Notes: generated by a model not told the origin, from the letters alone. DNA of 64,000 bases from Auanema rhodensis (GCA_964057225.1 OZ059896.1:19712501-19776500), one strand, 5' to 3'; positions 10,176 to 23,860 are shown, counted from the first letter of the stretch. A program made the numbers and translations.

Positions 10176-12983
10176 AGATCGACGCAGCTTAAAAATCCGC
10201 ATCGAATGCACTATACTACATTGAGAAACGCTTAATACAAAAATTAGTTATGATCGTTTGAAAAATGATGCATTAGTGTATGTTGAGTTTCCATGTACAC
10301 TCAACATTGCTTCCAAAAACATTTTGACAAAAATTTTTTCGAAAAATTTCAAAATAATTCAGCAAAAAGTAGATGTTTTTAGATTCCTTTTTTCAAGGCA
10401 AAGACGATGGACAATGTTATTCAACGAAAAAATTAATTCTTCAGGGTGAAAATCGAGGATATAAGTGTGAACTTATATCAGTTGATATATCGGTGCATTT
10501 TTAAGCTAGCGCAAATCTGATAACACAGATCGACGCAGCTTAAAAATCCGCATCGAATGCACTATACTACATTGAGAAACGCTTAATACAAAAATTAGTT
10601 ATGATCGTTTGAAAAATGATGCATTAGTGTATGTTGAGTTTCCATGTACACTCAACATTGCTTCCAAAAACATTTTGACAAAAATTTTTTCGAAAAATTT
10701 CAAAATAATTTAGCAAAAAGTAGATGTTTTTAGATTCCTTTTTTCAAGGCAAAGACGATGGACAATGTTATTCAACGAAAAAATTAATTCTTCAGGGTGA
10801 AAATCGAGGATATAAGTGTGAACTTATATCAGTTGATATCTCGGTGCATTTTTAAGCTAGCGCAAATCTCATAACACAGATCGACGCAGCTTAAAAATCC
10901 GCATCGAATGCACTATACTACATTGAGAAACGCTTAATACAAGAATTAGTTATGATCGTTTGAAAAATGATGCATTAGTGTATGTTGAGTTTCCATGTAC
11001 ACTCAACATTGCTTCCAAAAACATTTTGACAAAAATTTTTTCGAAAAATTTCAAAATAATTTAGCAAAAAGTAGATGTTTTTAGATTCCTTTTTTCAAGG
11101 CAAAGACGATGGACAATGTTATTCAACGAAAAAATTAATTCTTCAGGGTGAAAATCGAGGATATAAGTGTGAACTTATATCAGTTGATGTCTCGGTGCAC
11201 TTTTAAGCTAGCGCAAATCTGATAACACAGATCGACGCAGCTTAAAAATCCGCATCAAATGCACTATACTACATTGAGAAACGCTTAATACAAAAATTAG
11301 TTATGATCGTTTGAAAAATGATGCATTAGTGTATGTTGAGTTTCCATGTACACTCAACATTGCTTCCAAAAACATTTTGACAAAAATTTTTTCGAAAAAT
11401 TTCAAAATAATTTAGCAAAAAGTAGATGTTTTTAGATTCCTTTTTTCAAGGCAAAGACGATGGACATTGTTATTCAACGAAAAAATTAATTCTTCAGGGT
11501 GAAAATCGAGGATATAAGTGTGAACTTATATCAGTTGATATCTCGGTGCATTTTTAAGCTAGCGCAAATCTGATAACACAGATCGACGCAGCTTAAAAAT
11601 CCGCATCGAATGCACTATACTACATTGAGAAACGCTTAATACAAAAATTAGTTATGATCGTTTGAAAAATGATGCATTAGTGTATGTTGAGTTTCCATGT
11701 ACACTCAACATTGCTTCCAAAAACATTTTCACAAAAATTTTTTCGAAAAATTTCAAAATAATTTAGCAAAAAGTAGATGTTTTTAGATTCCATTTTTCAA
11801 GGCAAAGACGATGGACAATGTTATTCAACGAAAAAATTAATTCTTCAGGGTGAAAATCGAGGATATAAGTGTGAACTTGTATAAGTTGATATCTCGGTGC
11901 ATTTTTAAGCTAGCGCAAATCTGATAACACAGATCGACGCAGCTTAAAAATCCGCATCGAATGCACTATACTACATTGAGAAACGCTTAATACAAAAATT
12001 AGTTATGATCGTTTGAAAAATGATGCATTAGTGTATGTTGAGTTTCCATGTACACTCAACATTGCTTCCAAAAACATTTTGACAAAAATTTTTTCGAAAA
12101 ATTTCAAAATAATTTAGCAAAAAGTAGATGTTTTTAGATTCCTTTTTTCAAGGTTAAGACGATGGACAATGTTATTCAACGAAAAAATTAATTCTTCAGG
12201 GTGAAAATCGAGAATATAAGTGTGAACTTATATCAGTTGATATCTCGGTGCATTTTTAAGCTAGCGCAAATCTGATAACACAGATCGACGCAGCTTAAAA
12301 ATCCGCATCGAATGCACTATACTACATTGAGAAACGCTTAATACAAAAATTAGTTATGATCGTTTGAAAAATGATGCATTAGTGTATGTTGAGTTTCCAT
12401 GTACACTCAACATTGCTTCCAAAAACATTTTGACAAAAATTTTTTCGAAAAATTTCTAAATAATTTAGCAGAAAGTAGATGTTTTTAGATTCCATTTTTC
12501 AAGGCAAAGACGATGGACATTGTTATTCAACGAAAAAATTAATTCTTCAGGGTGAAAATCGAGGATATAAGTGTGAACTTATATCAGTTGATATCTCGGT
12601 GCATTTTTAAGCTAGCGCAAATCTGATAACACAGATCGACGCAGCTTAAAAATCCGCATCGAATGCACTATACTACATTGAGAAACGCTTAATACAAAAA
12701 TTAGTTATGATCGTTTGAAAAATGATGCATTAGTGTATGTTGAGTTTCCATGTACACTCAACATTGCTTCCAAAAACATTTTGACAAAAATTTTTTCGAA
12801 AAATTTCTAAATAATTTAGCAGAAAGTAGATGTTTTTAGATTCCATTTTTCAAGGCAAAGACGATGGACATTGTTATTCAACGAAAAAATTAATTCTTCA
12901 GGGTGAAAATCGAGGATATAAGTGTGAACTTATATCAGTTGATATCTCGGTGCATTTTTAAGCTAGCGCAAATCTGATAACAC
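9475..12983 (+). repeat. Segmental duplication, left copy (core 3.5 kb)
   Basis: Ten monomers repeat in the same order 9824 bp to the right (19299-22807). The match extends left through 7369-9123 against 17544-19298, with the extra monomer 9124-9474 present only on the left. Differences seen are G194T (left, monomer 9825), A16T (right, monomer 20000) and T180A (right, monomer 22457). The segment includes a B-type pair (11580-12281) and two identical A176T/A190G/T213A/A239T monomers (12282-12983). Confidence 0.85.
11580..12281 (+). repeat. Pair of domain-B type monomers embedded in domain A
   Basis: Monomer 11580-11930 has G151C, T213A, A300G and C304A. The next (11931-12281) has G283A plus a private CA-to-TT change at 224-225. 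These are the two lineages that make up most of domain B, more than 11 kb away. The same pair, with the same CA-to-TT mark, is at 21404-22105 through the segmental duplication. They look either like the seed of domain B or a fragment of it moved here. Confidence 0.75.
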
Positions 12984-15088
12984 AGATCGACGCAGCTTAA
13001 AAATCCGCATCGAATGCACTATACTACATTGAGAAACGCTTAATACAAAAATTAGTTATGATCGTTTGAAAAATGATGCATTAGTGTATGTTGAGTTTCC
13101 ATGTACACTCAACATTGCTTCCAAAAACATTTTGACAAAAATTTTTTCGAAAAATTTCAAAATAATTTAGCAAAAAGTAGATGTTTTTAGATTCCTTTTT
13201 TCAAGGCAAAGACGATGGACAATGTTATTCAACGAAAAAATTAATTCTTCAGGGTGAAAATCGAGGATATAAGTGTGAACTTATATCAGTTGATATCTCG
13301 GTGCATTTTTAAGCTAGCGAAAATCTCATAACACAGATCGACGCAGCTTAAAAATCCGCATCGAATGCACTATACTACATTGAGAAACGCTTAATACAAG
13401 AATTAGTTATGATCGTTTGAAAAATGATGCATTAGTGTATGTTGAGTTTCCATGTACACTCAACATTGCTTCCAAAAACATTTTGACAAAAATTTTTTCG
13501 AAAAATTTCAAAATAATTTAGCAAAAAGTAGATGTTTTTAGATTCCTTTTTTCAAGGCAAAGACGATGGACAATGTTATTCAACGAAAAAATTAATTCTT
13601 CAGGGTGAAAATCGAGGATATAAGTGTGAACTTATATCAGTTGATGTCTCGGTGCACTTTTAAGCTAGCGCAAATCTGATAACACAGATCGACGCAGCTT
13701 AAAAATCCGCATCAAATGCACTATACTACATTGAGAAACGCTTAATACAAAAATTAGTTATGATCGTTTGAAAAATGATGCATTAGTGTATGTTGAGTTA
13801 CCATGTACACTCAACATTGCTTCCAAAAACATTTTGACAAAAATTTTTTCGAAAAATTTCTAAATAATTTAGCAGAAAGTAGATGTTTTTAGATTCTTTT
13901 TTTCAAGGCAAAGACGATGGACAATGTTATTCAACGAAAAAATTAATTCTTCAGGGTGAAAATCGAGGATATAAGTGTGAACTTATATCAGTTGATATCT
14001 CGGTGCATTTTTAAGCTAGCGCAAATCTGATAACACAGATCGACGCAGCTTAAAAATCCGCATCGAATGCACCATACTACATTGAGAAACGCTTAATACA
14101 AAAATTAGTTATGATCGTTTGAAAAATGATGCATTAGTGTATGTTGAGTTTCCATGTACACTCAACATTGCTTTCAAAAACATTTTGACAAAAATTTTTT
14201 CGAAAAATTTCAAAATAATTTAGCAAAAAGTAGATGTTTTTAGATTCCTTTTTTCAAGGCAAAGACGATGGACATTGTTATTCAACGAAAAAATTAATTC
14301 TTCAGGGTGAAAATCGAGGATATAAGTGTGAACTTATATCAGTTGATATCTCGGTGCATTTTTAAGCTAGCGCAAATCTGATAACACAGATTGACGCAGC
14401 TTAAAATCCGCATCGAATGCACTATACTACATTGAGAAACGCTTAATACAAAAATTAGTTATGATCGTTTGAAAAATGATGCATTAGTGTATGTTGAGTT
14501 TCCATGTACACTCAACATTGCTTCCAAAAACATTTTGACAAAAATTTTTTCGAAAAATTTCAAAATAATTTAGCAAAAAGTAGATGTTTTTAGATTCCTT
14601 TTTTCAAGGCAAAGACGATGGACAATGTTCTTCAACGAAAAAATTAATTCTTCAGGGTGAAAATCGAGGATATAAGTGTGAACTTATATCAGTTGATATC
14701 TCGGTGCATTTTTAAGCTAGCGCAAATCTGATAACACAGATTGACGCAGCTTAAAAATCCGCATCGAATGCACTATACTACATTGAGAAACGCTTAATAC
14801 AAAAATTAGTTATGATCGTTTGAAAAATGATGCATTAGTGTATGTTGAGTTTCCATGTACACTCAACATTGCTTCCAAAAACATTTTGACAAAAATTTTT
14901 TCGAAAAATTTCAAAATAATTCAGCAAAAAGTAGATGTTTTTAGATTCCTTTTTTCAAGGCAAAGACGATGGACAATGTTATTCAACGAAAAAATCAATT
15001 CTTCAGGGTGAAAATCGAGGATATAAGTGTGAACTTATATCAGTTGATATCTCGGTGCATTTTTAAGCTAGCGCAAATCTCATAACAC
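12984..15088 (+). repeat. Partial 7-monomer HOR unit (p2-p7), domain A
   Basis: Monomers at 12984 (C337A, G344C, without C8T), 13335 (p3), 13686 (p4 with T115A), 14037 (p5 with C138T), 14388 (p6, 350 bp, A244C) and 14738 (p7 with T185C and T259C). A p1-p2 pair follows at 15089-15790. The p7 copy has gained the T185C of p1, which gives two adjacent open frames at 14820-15011 and 15171-15362. Confidence 0.7.
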
Positions 15089-15790
15089 AGATCGACGCAG
15101 CTTAAAATTCCGCATCGAATGCACTATACTACATCGAGAAACGCTTAATACAAAAATTAGTTATGATCGTTTGAAAAATGATGCATTAGTGTATGTTGAG
15201 TTTCCATGTACACTCAACATTGCTTCCAAAAACATTTTGACAAAAATTTTTTCGAAAAATTTCAAAATAATTCAGCAAAAAGTAGATGTTTTTAGATTCC
15301 TTTTTTCAAGGCAAAGACGATGGACAATGTTATTCAACGAAAAAATTAATTCTTCAGGGTGAAAATCGAGGATATAAGTGTGAACTTATATCAGTTGATA
15401 TATCGGTGCATTTTTAAGCTAGCGCAAATCTGATAACACAGATCGATGCAGCTTAAAAATCCGCATCGAATGCACTATACTACATTGAGAAACGCTTAAT
15501 ACAAAAATTAGTTATGATCGTTTGAAAAATGATGCATTAGTGTATGTTGAGTTTCCATGTACACTCAACATTGCTTCCAAAAACATTTTGACAAAAATTT
15601 TTTCGAAAAATTTCAAAATAATTTAGCAAAAAGTAGATGTTTTTAGATTCCTTTTTTCAAGGCAAAGACGATGGACAATGTTATTCAACGAAAAAATTAA
15701 TTCTTCAGGGTGAAAATCGAGGATATAAGTGTGAACTTATATCAGTTGATATCTCGGTGCATTTTTAAGCTAGCGCAAATCTGATAACAC
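14037..15790 (+). repeat. Five-monomer block repeated at 16492-18245
   Basis: The series p5 (C138T), p6 (A244C), p7 (T185C), p1, p2 recurs 2455 bp to the right. C138T and A244C are rare and shared by both copies, which marks a local duplication. The copies differ at T259C (left only, p7) and at the p2 3' end (C337A/G344C on the right only). Confidence 0.75.
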
Positions 15791-16491
15791 AGATTGACGC
15801 AGCTTAAAATCCGCATCGAATGCACTATACTACATTGAGAAACGCTTAATACAAAAATTAGTTATGATCGTTTGAAAAATGATGCATTAGTGTATGTTGA
15901 GTTTCCATGTACACTCAACATTGCTTCCAAAAACATTTTGACAAAAATTTTTTCGAAAAATTTCAAAATAATTTAGCAAAAAGTAGATGTTTTTAGATTC
16001 CTTTTTTCAAGGCAAAGACGATGGACAATGTTCTTCAACGAAAAAATTAATTCTTCAGGGTGAAAATCGAGGATATAAGTGTGAACTTATATCAGTTGAT
16101 ATCTCGGTGCATTTTTAAGCTAGCGCAAATCTGATAACACAGATTGACGCAGCTTAAAAATCCGCATCGAATGCACTATACTACATTGAGAAACGCTTAA
16201 TACAAAAATTAGTTATGATCGTTTGAAAAATGATGCATTAGTGTATGTTGAGTTTCCATGTACACTCAACATTGCTTCCAAAAACATTTTGACAAAAATT
16301 TTTTCGAAAAATTTCTAAATAATTTAGCAGAAAGTAGATGTTTTTAGATTCTTTTTTTCAAGGCAAAGACGATGGACAATGTTATTCAACGAAAAAATTA
16401 ATTCTTCAGGGTGAAAATCGAGGATATAAGTGTGAACTTATATCAGTTGATATCTCGGTGCATTTTTAAGCTAGCGCAAATCTGATAACAC
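15791..16491 (+). repeat. Junction pair: p6 copy plus a p7/p4 chimera
   Basis: Monomer 15791-16140 is a 350-bp p6 with A244C. Monomer 16141-16491 begins as p7 (C5T) but from position 176 on is p4 (A176T, A190G, C212T). It is followed by p5, as p4 normally is. The switch lies between positions 5 and 176. This pair links the two copies of the duplicated five-monomer block and is probably the crossover product that made them. Confidence 0.65.
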
Positions 16492-17543
16492 AGATCGACG
16501 CAGCTTAAAAATCCGCATCGAATGCACCATACTACATTGAGAAACGCTTAATACAAAAATTAGTTATGATCGTTTGAAAAATGATGCATTAGTGTATGTT
16601 GAGTTTCCATGTACACTCAACATTGCTTTCAAAAACATTTTGACAAAAATTTTTTCGAAAAATTTCAAAATAATTTAGCAAAAAGTAGATGTTTTTAGAT
16701 TCCTTTTTTCAAGGCAAAGACGATGGACATTGTTATTCAACGAAAAAATTAATTCTTCAGGGTGAAAATCGAGGATATAAGTGTGAACTTATATCAGTTG
16801 ATATCTCGGTGCATTTTTAAGCTAGCGCAAATCTGATAACACAGATTGACGCAGCTTAAAATCCGCATCGAATGCACTATACTACATTGAGAAACGCTTA
16901 ATACAAAAATTAGTTATGATCGTTTGAAAAATGATGCATTAGTGTATGTTGAGTTTCCATGTACACTCAACATTGCTTCCAAAAACATTTTGACAAAAAT
17001 TTTTTCGAAAAATTTCAAAATAATTTAGCAAAAAGTAGATGTTTTTAGATTCCTTTTTTCAAGGCAAAGACGATGGACAATGTTCTTCAACGAAAAAATT
17101 AATTCTTCAGGGTGAAAATCGAGGATATAAGTGTGAACTTATATCAGTTGATATCTCGGTGCATTTTTAAGCTAGCGCAAATCTGATAACACAGATTGAC
17201 GCAGCTTAAAAATCCGCATCGAATGCACTATACTACATTGAGAAACGCTTAATACAAAAATTAGTTATGATCGTTTGAAAAATGATGCATTAGTGTATGT
17301 TGAGTTTCCATGTACACTCAACATTGCTTCCAAAAACATTTTGACAAAAATTTTTTCGAAAAATTTCAAAATAATTCAGCAAAAAGTAGATGTTTTTAGA
17401 TTCCTTTTTTCAAGGCAAAGACGATGGACAATGTTATTCAACGAAAAAATTAATTCTTCAGGGTGAAAATCGAGGATATAAGTGTGAACTTATATCAGTT
17501 GATATCTCGGTGCATTTTTAAGCTAGCGCAAATCTCATAACAC

Positions 17544-20500
17544 AGATCGACGCAGCTTAAAATTCCGCATCGAATGCACTATACTACATCGAGAAACGCT
17601 TAATACAAAAATTAGTTATGATCGTTTGAAAAATGATGCATTAGTGTATGTTGAGTTTCCATGTACACTCAACATTGCTTCCAAAAACATTTTGACAAAA
17701 ATTTTTTCGAAAAATTTCAAAATAATTCAGCAAAAAGTAGATGTTTTTAGATTCCTTTTTTCAAGGCAAAGACGATGGACAATGTTATTCAACGAAAAAA
17801 TTAATTCTTCAGGGTGAAAATCGAGGATATAAGTGTGAACTTATATCAGTTGATATATCGGTGCATTTTTAAGCTAGCGCAAATCTGATAACACAGATCG
17901 ATGCAGCTTAAAAATCCGCATCGAATGCACTATACTACATTGAGAAACGCTTAATACAAAAATTAGTTATGATCGTTTGAAAAATGATGCATTAGTGTAT
18001 GTTGAGTTTCCATGTACACTCAACATTGCTTCCAAAAACATTTTGACAAAAATTTTTTCGAAAAATTTCAAAATAATTTAGCAAAAAGTAGATGTTTTTA
18101 GATTCCTTTTTTCAAGGCAAAGACGATGGACAATGTTATTCAACGAAAAAATTAATTCTTCAGGGTGAAAATCGAGGATATAAGTGTGAACTTATATCAG
18201 TTGATATCTCGGTGCATTTTTAAGCTAGCGAAAATCTCATAACACAGATCGACGCAGCTTAAAAATCCGCATCGAATGCACTATACTACATTGAGAAACG
18301 CTTAATACAAGAATTAGTTATGATCGTTTGAAAAATGATGCATTAGTGTATGTTGAGTTTCCATGTACACTCAACATTGCTTCCAAAAACATTTTGACAA
18401 AAATTTTTTCGAAAAATTTCAAAATAATTTAGCAAAAAGTAGATGTTTTTAGATTCCTTTTTTCAAGGCAAAGACGATGGACAATGTTATTCAACGAAAA
18501 AATTAATTCTTCAGGGTGAAAATCGAGGATATAAGTGTGAACTTATATCAGTTGATGTCTCGGTGCACTTTTAAGCTAGCGCAAATCTGATAACACAGAT
18601 CGACGCAGCTTAAAAATCCGCATCAAATGCACTATACTACATTGAGAAACGCTTAATACAAAAATTAGTTATGATCGTTTGAAAAATGATGCATTAGTGT
18701 ATGTTGAGTTACCATGTACACTCAACATTGCTTCCAAAAACATTTTGACAAAAATTTTTTCGAAAAATTTCTAAATAATTTAGCAGAAAGTAGATGTTTT
18801 TAGATTCTTTTTTTCAAGGCAAAGACGATGGACAATGTTATTCAACGAAAAAATTAATTCTTCAGGGTGAAAATCGAGGATATAAGTGTGAACTTATATC
18901 AGTTGATATCTCGGTGCATTTTTAAGCTAGCGCAAATCTGATAACACAGATCGACGCAGCTTAAAAATCCGCATCGAATGCACCATACTACATTGAGAAA
19001 CGCTTAATACAAAAATTAGTTATGATCGTTTGAAAAATGATGCATTAGTGTATGTTGAGTTTCCATGTACACTCAACATTGCTTCCAAAAACATTTTGAC
19101 AAAAATTTTTTCGAAAAATTTCAAAATAATTTAGCAAAAAGTAGATGTTTTTAGATTCCTTTTTTCAAGGCAAAGACGATGGACATTGTTATTCAACGAA
19201 AAAATTAATTCTTCAGGGTGAAAATCGAGGATATAAGTGTGAACTTATATCAGTTGATATCTCGGTGCATTTTTAAGCTAGCGCAAATCTGATAACACAG
19301 ATTGACGCAGCTTAAAATCCGCATCGAATGCACTATACTACATTGAGAAACGCTTAATACAAAAATTAGTTATGATCGTTTGAAAAATGATGCATTAGTG
19401 TATGTTGAGTTTCCATGTACACTCAACATTGCTTCCAAAAACATTTTGACAAAAATTTTTTCGAAAAATTTCAAAATAATTTAGCAAAAAGTAGATGTTT
19501 TTAGATTCCTTTTTTCAAGGCAAAGACGATGGACAATGTTATTCAACGAAAAAATTAATTCTTCAGGGTGAAAATCGAGGATATAAGTGTGAACTTATAT
19601 CAGTTGATATCTCGGTGCATTTTTAAGCTAGCGCAAATCTGATAACACAGATTGACGCAGCTTAAAAATCCGCATCGAATGCACTATACTACATTGAGAA
19701 ACGCTTAATACAAAAATTAGTTATGATCGTTTGAAAAATGATGCATTAGTGTATGTTGAGTTTCCATGTACACTCAACATTGCTTCCAAAAACATTTTGA
19801 CAAAAATTTTTTCGAAAAATTTCAAAATAATTTAGCAAAAAGTAGATGTTTTTAGATTCCTTTTTTCAAGGCAAAGACGATGGACAATGTTATTCAACGA
19901 AAAAATTAATTCTTCAGGGTGAAAATCGAGGATATAAGTGTGAACTTATATCAGTTGATATCTCGGTGCATTTTTAAGCTAGCGAAAATCTCATAACACA
20001 GATCGACGCAGCTTTAAAATCCGCATCGAATGCACTATACTACATTGAGAAACGCTTAATACAAAAATTAGTTATGATCGTTTGAAAAATGATGCATTAG
20101 TGTATGTTGAGTTTCCATGTACACTCAACATTGCTTCCAAAAACATTTTGACAAAAATTTTTTCGAAAAATTTCAAAATAATTCAGCAAAAAGTAGATGT
20201 TTTTAGATTCCTTTTTTCAAGGCAAAGACGATGGACAATGTTATTCAACGAAAAAATTAATTCTTCAGGGTGAAAATCGAGGATATAAGTGTGAACTTAT
20301 ATCAGTTGATATATCGGTGCATTTTTAAGCTAGCGCAAATCTGATAACACAGATCGACGCAGCTTAAAAATCCGCATCGAATGCACTATACTACATTGAG
20401 AAACGCTTAATACAAAAATTAGTTATGATCGTTTGAAAAATGATGCATTAGTGTATGTTGAGTTTCCATGTACACTCAACATTGCTTCCAAAAACATTTT

Positions 20501-22807
20501 GACAAAAATTTTTTCGAAAAATTTCAAAATAATTTAGCAAAAAGTAGATGTTTTTAGATTCCTTTTTTCAAGGCAAAGACGATGGACAATGTTATTCAAC
20601 GAAAAAATTAATTCTTCAGGGTGAAAATCGAGGATATAAGTGTGAACTTATATCAGTTGATATCTCGGTGCATTTTTAAGCTAGCGCAAATCTCATAACA
20701 CAGATCGACGCAGCTTAAAAATCCGCATCGAATGCACTATACTACATTGAGAAACGCTTAATACAAGAATTAGTTATGATCGTTTGAAAAATGATGCATT
20801 AGTGTATGTTGAGTTTCCATGTACACTCAACATTGCTTCCAAAAACATTTTGACAAAAATTTTTTCGAAAAATTTCAAAATAATTTAGCAAAAAGTAGAT
20901 GTTTTTAGATTCCTTTTTTCAAGGCAAAGACGATGGACAATGTTATTCAACGAAAAAATTAATTCTTCAGGGTGAAAATCGAGGATATAAGTGTGAACTT
21001 ATATCAGTTGATGTCTCGGTGCACTTTTAAGCTAGCGCAAATCTGATAACACAGATCGACGCAGCTTAAAAATCCGCATCAAATGCACTATACTACATTG
21101 AGAAACGCTTAATACAAAAATTAGTTATGATCGTTTGAAAAATGATGCATTAGTGTATGTTGAGTTTCCATGTACACTCAACATTGCTTCCAAAAACATT
21201 TTGACAAAAATTTTTTCGAAAAATTTCAAAATAATTTAGCAAAAAGTAGATGTTTTTAGATTCCTTTTTTCAAGGCAAAGACGATGGACATTGTTATTCA
21301 ACGAAAAAATTAATTCTTCAGGGTGAAAATCGAGGATATAAGTGTGAACTTATATCAGTTGATATCTCGGTGCATTTTTAAGCTAGCGCAAATCTGATAA
21401 CACAGATCGACGCAGCTTAAAAATCCGCATCGAATGCACTATACTACATTGAGAAACGCTTAATACAAAAATTAGTTATGATCGTTTGAAAAATGATGCA
21501 TTAGTGTATGTTGAGTTTCCATGTACACTCAACATTGCTTCCAAAAACATTTTCACAAAAATTTTTTCGAAAAATTTCAAAATAATTTAGCAAAAAGTAG
21601 ATGTTTTTAGATTCCATTTTTCAAGGCAAAGACGATGGACAATGTTATTCAACGAAAAAATTAATTCTTCAGGGTGAAAATCGAGGATATAAGTGTGAAC
21701 TTGTATAAGTTGATATCTCGGTGCATTTTTAAGCTAGCGCAAATCTGATAACACAGATCGACGCAGCTTAAAAATCCGCATCGAATGCACTATACTACAT
21801 TGAGAAACGCTTAATACAAAAATTAGTTATGATCGTTTGAAAAATGATGCATTAGTGTATGTTGAGTTTCCATGTACACTCAACATTGCTTCCAAAAACA
21901 TTTTGACAAAAATTTTTTCGAAAAATTTCAAAATAATTTAGCAAAAAGTAGATGTTTTTAGATTCCTTTTTTCAAGGTTAAGACGATGGACAATGTTATT
22001 CAACGAAAAAATTAATTCTTCAGGGTGAAAATCGAGAATATAAGTGTGAACTTATATCAGTTGATATCTCGGTGCATTTTTAAGCTAGCGCAAATCTGAT
22101 AACACAGATCGACGCAGCTTAAAAATCCGCATCGAATGCACTATACTACATTGAGAAACGCTTAATACAAAAATTAGTTATGATCGTTTGAAAAATGATG
22201 CATTAGTGTATGTTGAGTTTCCATGTACACTCAACATTGCTTCCAAAAACATTTTGACAAAAATTTTTTCGAAAAATTTCTAAATAATTTAGCAGAAAGT
22301 AGATGTTTTTAGATTCCATTTTTCAAGGCAAAGACGATGGACATTGTTATTCAACGAAAAAATTAATTCTTCAGGGTGAAAATCGAGGATATAAGTGTGA
22401 ACTTATATCAGTTGATATCTCGGTGCATTTTTAAGCTAGCGCAAATCTGATAACACAGATCGACGCAGCTTAAAAATCCGCATCGAATGCACTATACTAC
22501 ATTGAGAAACGCTTAATACAAAAATTAGTTATGATCGTTTGAAAAATGATGCATTAGTGTATGTTGAGTTTCCATGTACACTCAACATTGCTTCCAAAAA
22601 CATTTTGACAAAAATTTTTTCGAAAAATTTCTAAAAAATTTAGCAGAAAGTAGATGTTTTTAGATTCCATTTTTCAAGGCAAAGACGATGGACATTGTTA
22701 TTCAACGAAAAAATTAATTCTTCAGGGTGAAAATCGAGGATATAAGTGTGAACTTATATCAGTTGATATCTCGGTGCATTTTTAAGCTAGCGCAAATCTG
22801 ATAACAC
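17544..22807 (+). repeat. Segmental duplication, right copy (5.26 kb)
   Basis: This is the right partner of 7369-12983. The first part (17544-19298) matches at an offset of 10175 bp and the second (19299-22807) at 9824 bp; the one-monomer difference is the chimera at 9124-9474. The class order is p1-p7 (17544-19999), then a p1-like (20000, A16T), p2-like, p3, a G29A/A239T monomer, the B-type pair, and the A176T/T213A/A239T series. The right border is sharp: monomer 22808-23158 repeats its neighbour, whereas the left copy continues with a new p2-p3 series. Confidence 0.85.
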
Positions 22808-23158
22808 AGATCGACGCAGCTTAAAAATCCGCATCGAATGCACTATACTACATTGAGAAACGCTTAATACAAAAATTAGTTATGATCGTTTGAAAAATGA
22901 TGCATTAGTGTATGTTGAGTTTCCATGTACACTCAACATTGCTTCCAAAAACATTTTGACAAAAATTTTTTCGAAAAATTTCTAAAAAATTTAGCAGAAA
23001 GTAGATGTTTTTAGATTCCATTTTTCAAGGCAAAGACGATGGACATTGTTATTCAACGAAAAAATTAATTCTTCAGGGTGAAAATCGAGGATATAAGTGT
23101 GAACTTATATCAGTTGATATCTCGGTGCATTTTTAAGCTAGCGCAAATCTGATAACAC
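22457..23158 (+). repeat. Tandem monomer doubling carrying T180A
   Basis: Two adjacent copies share A176T, A190G, T213A, A239T and T180A. T180A is absent from the partner monomer 12633-12983 and from 22106-22456. It therefore arose after the segmental duplication and was then copied by a one-monomer tandem duplication, which gives a relative order of events. Confidence 0.8.
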
Positions 23159-23860
23159 AGATCGACGCAGCTTAAAAATCCGCATCGAATGCACTATACT
23201 ACATTGAGAAACGCTTAATACAAAAATTAGTTATGATCGTTTGAAAAATGATGCATTAGTGTATGTTGAGTTTCCATGTACACTCAACATTGCTTCCAAA
23301 AACATTTTGACAAAAATTTTTTCGAAAAATTTCAAAATAATTTAGCAAAAAGTAGATGTTTTTAGATTCCTTTTTTCAAGGCAAAGACGATGGACATTGT
23401 TATTCAACGAAAAAATTAATTCTTCAGGGTGAAAATCGAGGATATAAGTGTGAACTTATATCAGTTGATATCTCGGTGCATTTTTAAGCTAGCGCAAATC
23501 TGATAACACAGATCGACGCAGCTTAAAAATCCGCATCGAATGCACTATACTACATTGAGAAACGCTTAATACAAAAATTAGTTATGATCGTTTGAAAAAT
23601 GATGCATTAGTGTATGTTGAGTTTCCATGTACACTCAACATTGCTTCCAAAAACATTTTCACAAAAATTTTTTCGAAAAATTTCAAAATAATTTAGCAAA
23701 AAGTAGATGTTTTTAGATTCCATTTTTCAAAGCAAAGACGATGGACAATGTTATTCAACGAAAAAATTAATTCTTCAGGGTGAAAATCGAGGATATAAGT
23801 GTGAACTTGTATAAGTTGATATCTCGGTGCATTTTTAAGCTAGCGCAAATCTGATAACAC

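Larger units (their letters stand above)
1..23509 (+). repeat. Domain A: mixed monomers with 7-monomer higher-order repeat
   Basis: 67 monomers. Diagnostic changes largely confined here are C5T with or without loss of one A at 16-20, C8T, A20T with T47C, T37C and C36T/T37C, T185C, and C337A. Monomer classes recur in the order p1 (A20T, T47C, T185C, C314A), p2 (C8T, C337A, G344C), p3 (A66G, A312G, T323C), p4 (G29A, T115A, A176T, A190G, C212T), p5 (T37C, A239T), p6 (C5T, minus A) and p7 (C5T, often G344C). The order is complete in 4913-7368 and 17544-19999 and disturbed elsewhere. The first 1.7 kb is more irregular, with C297-region and C58 variants and no clear period. Confidence 0.8.
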
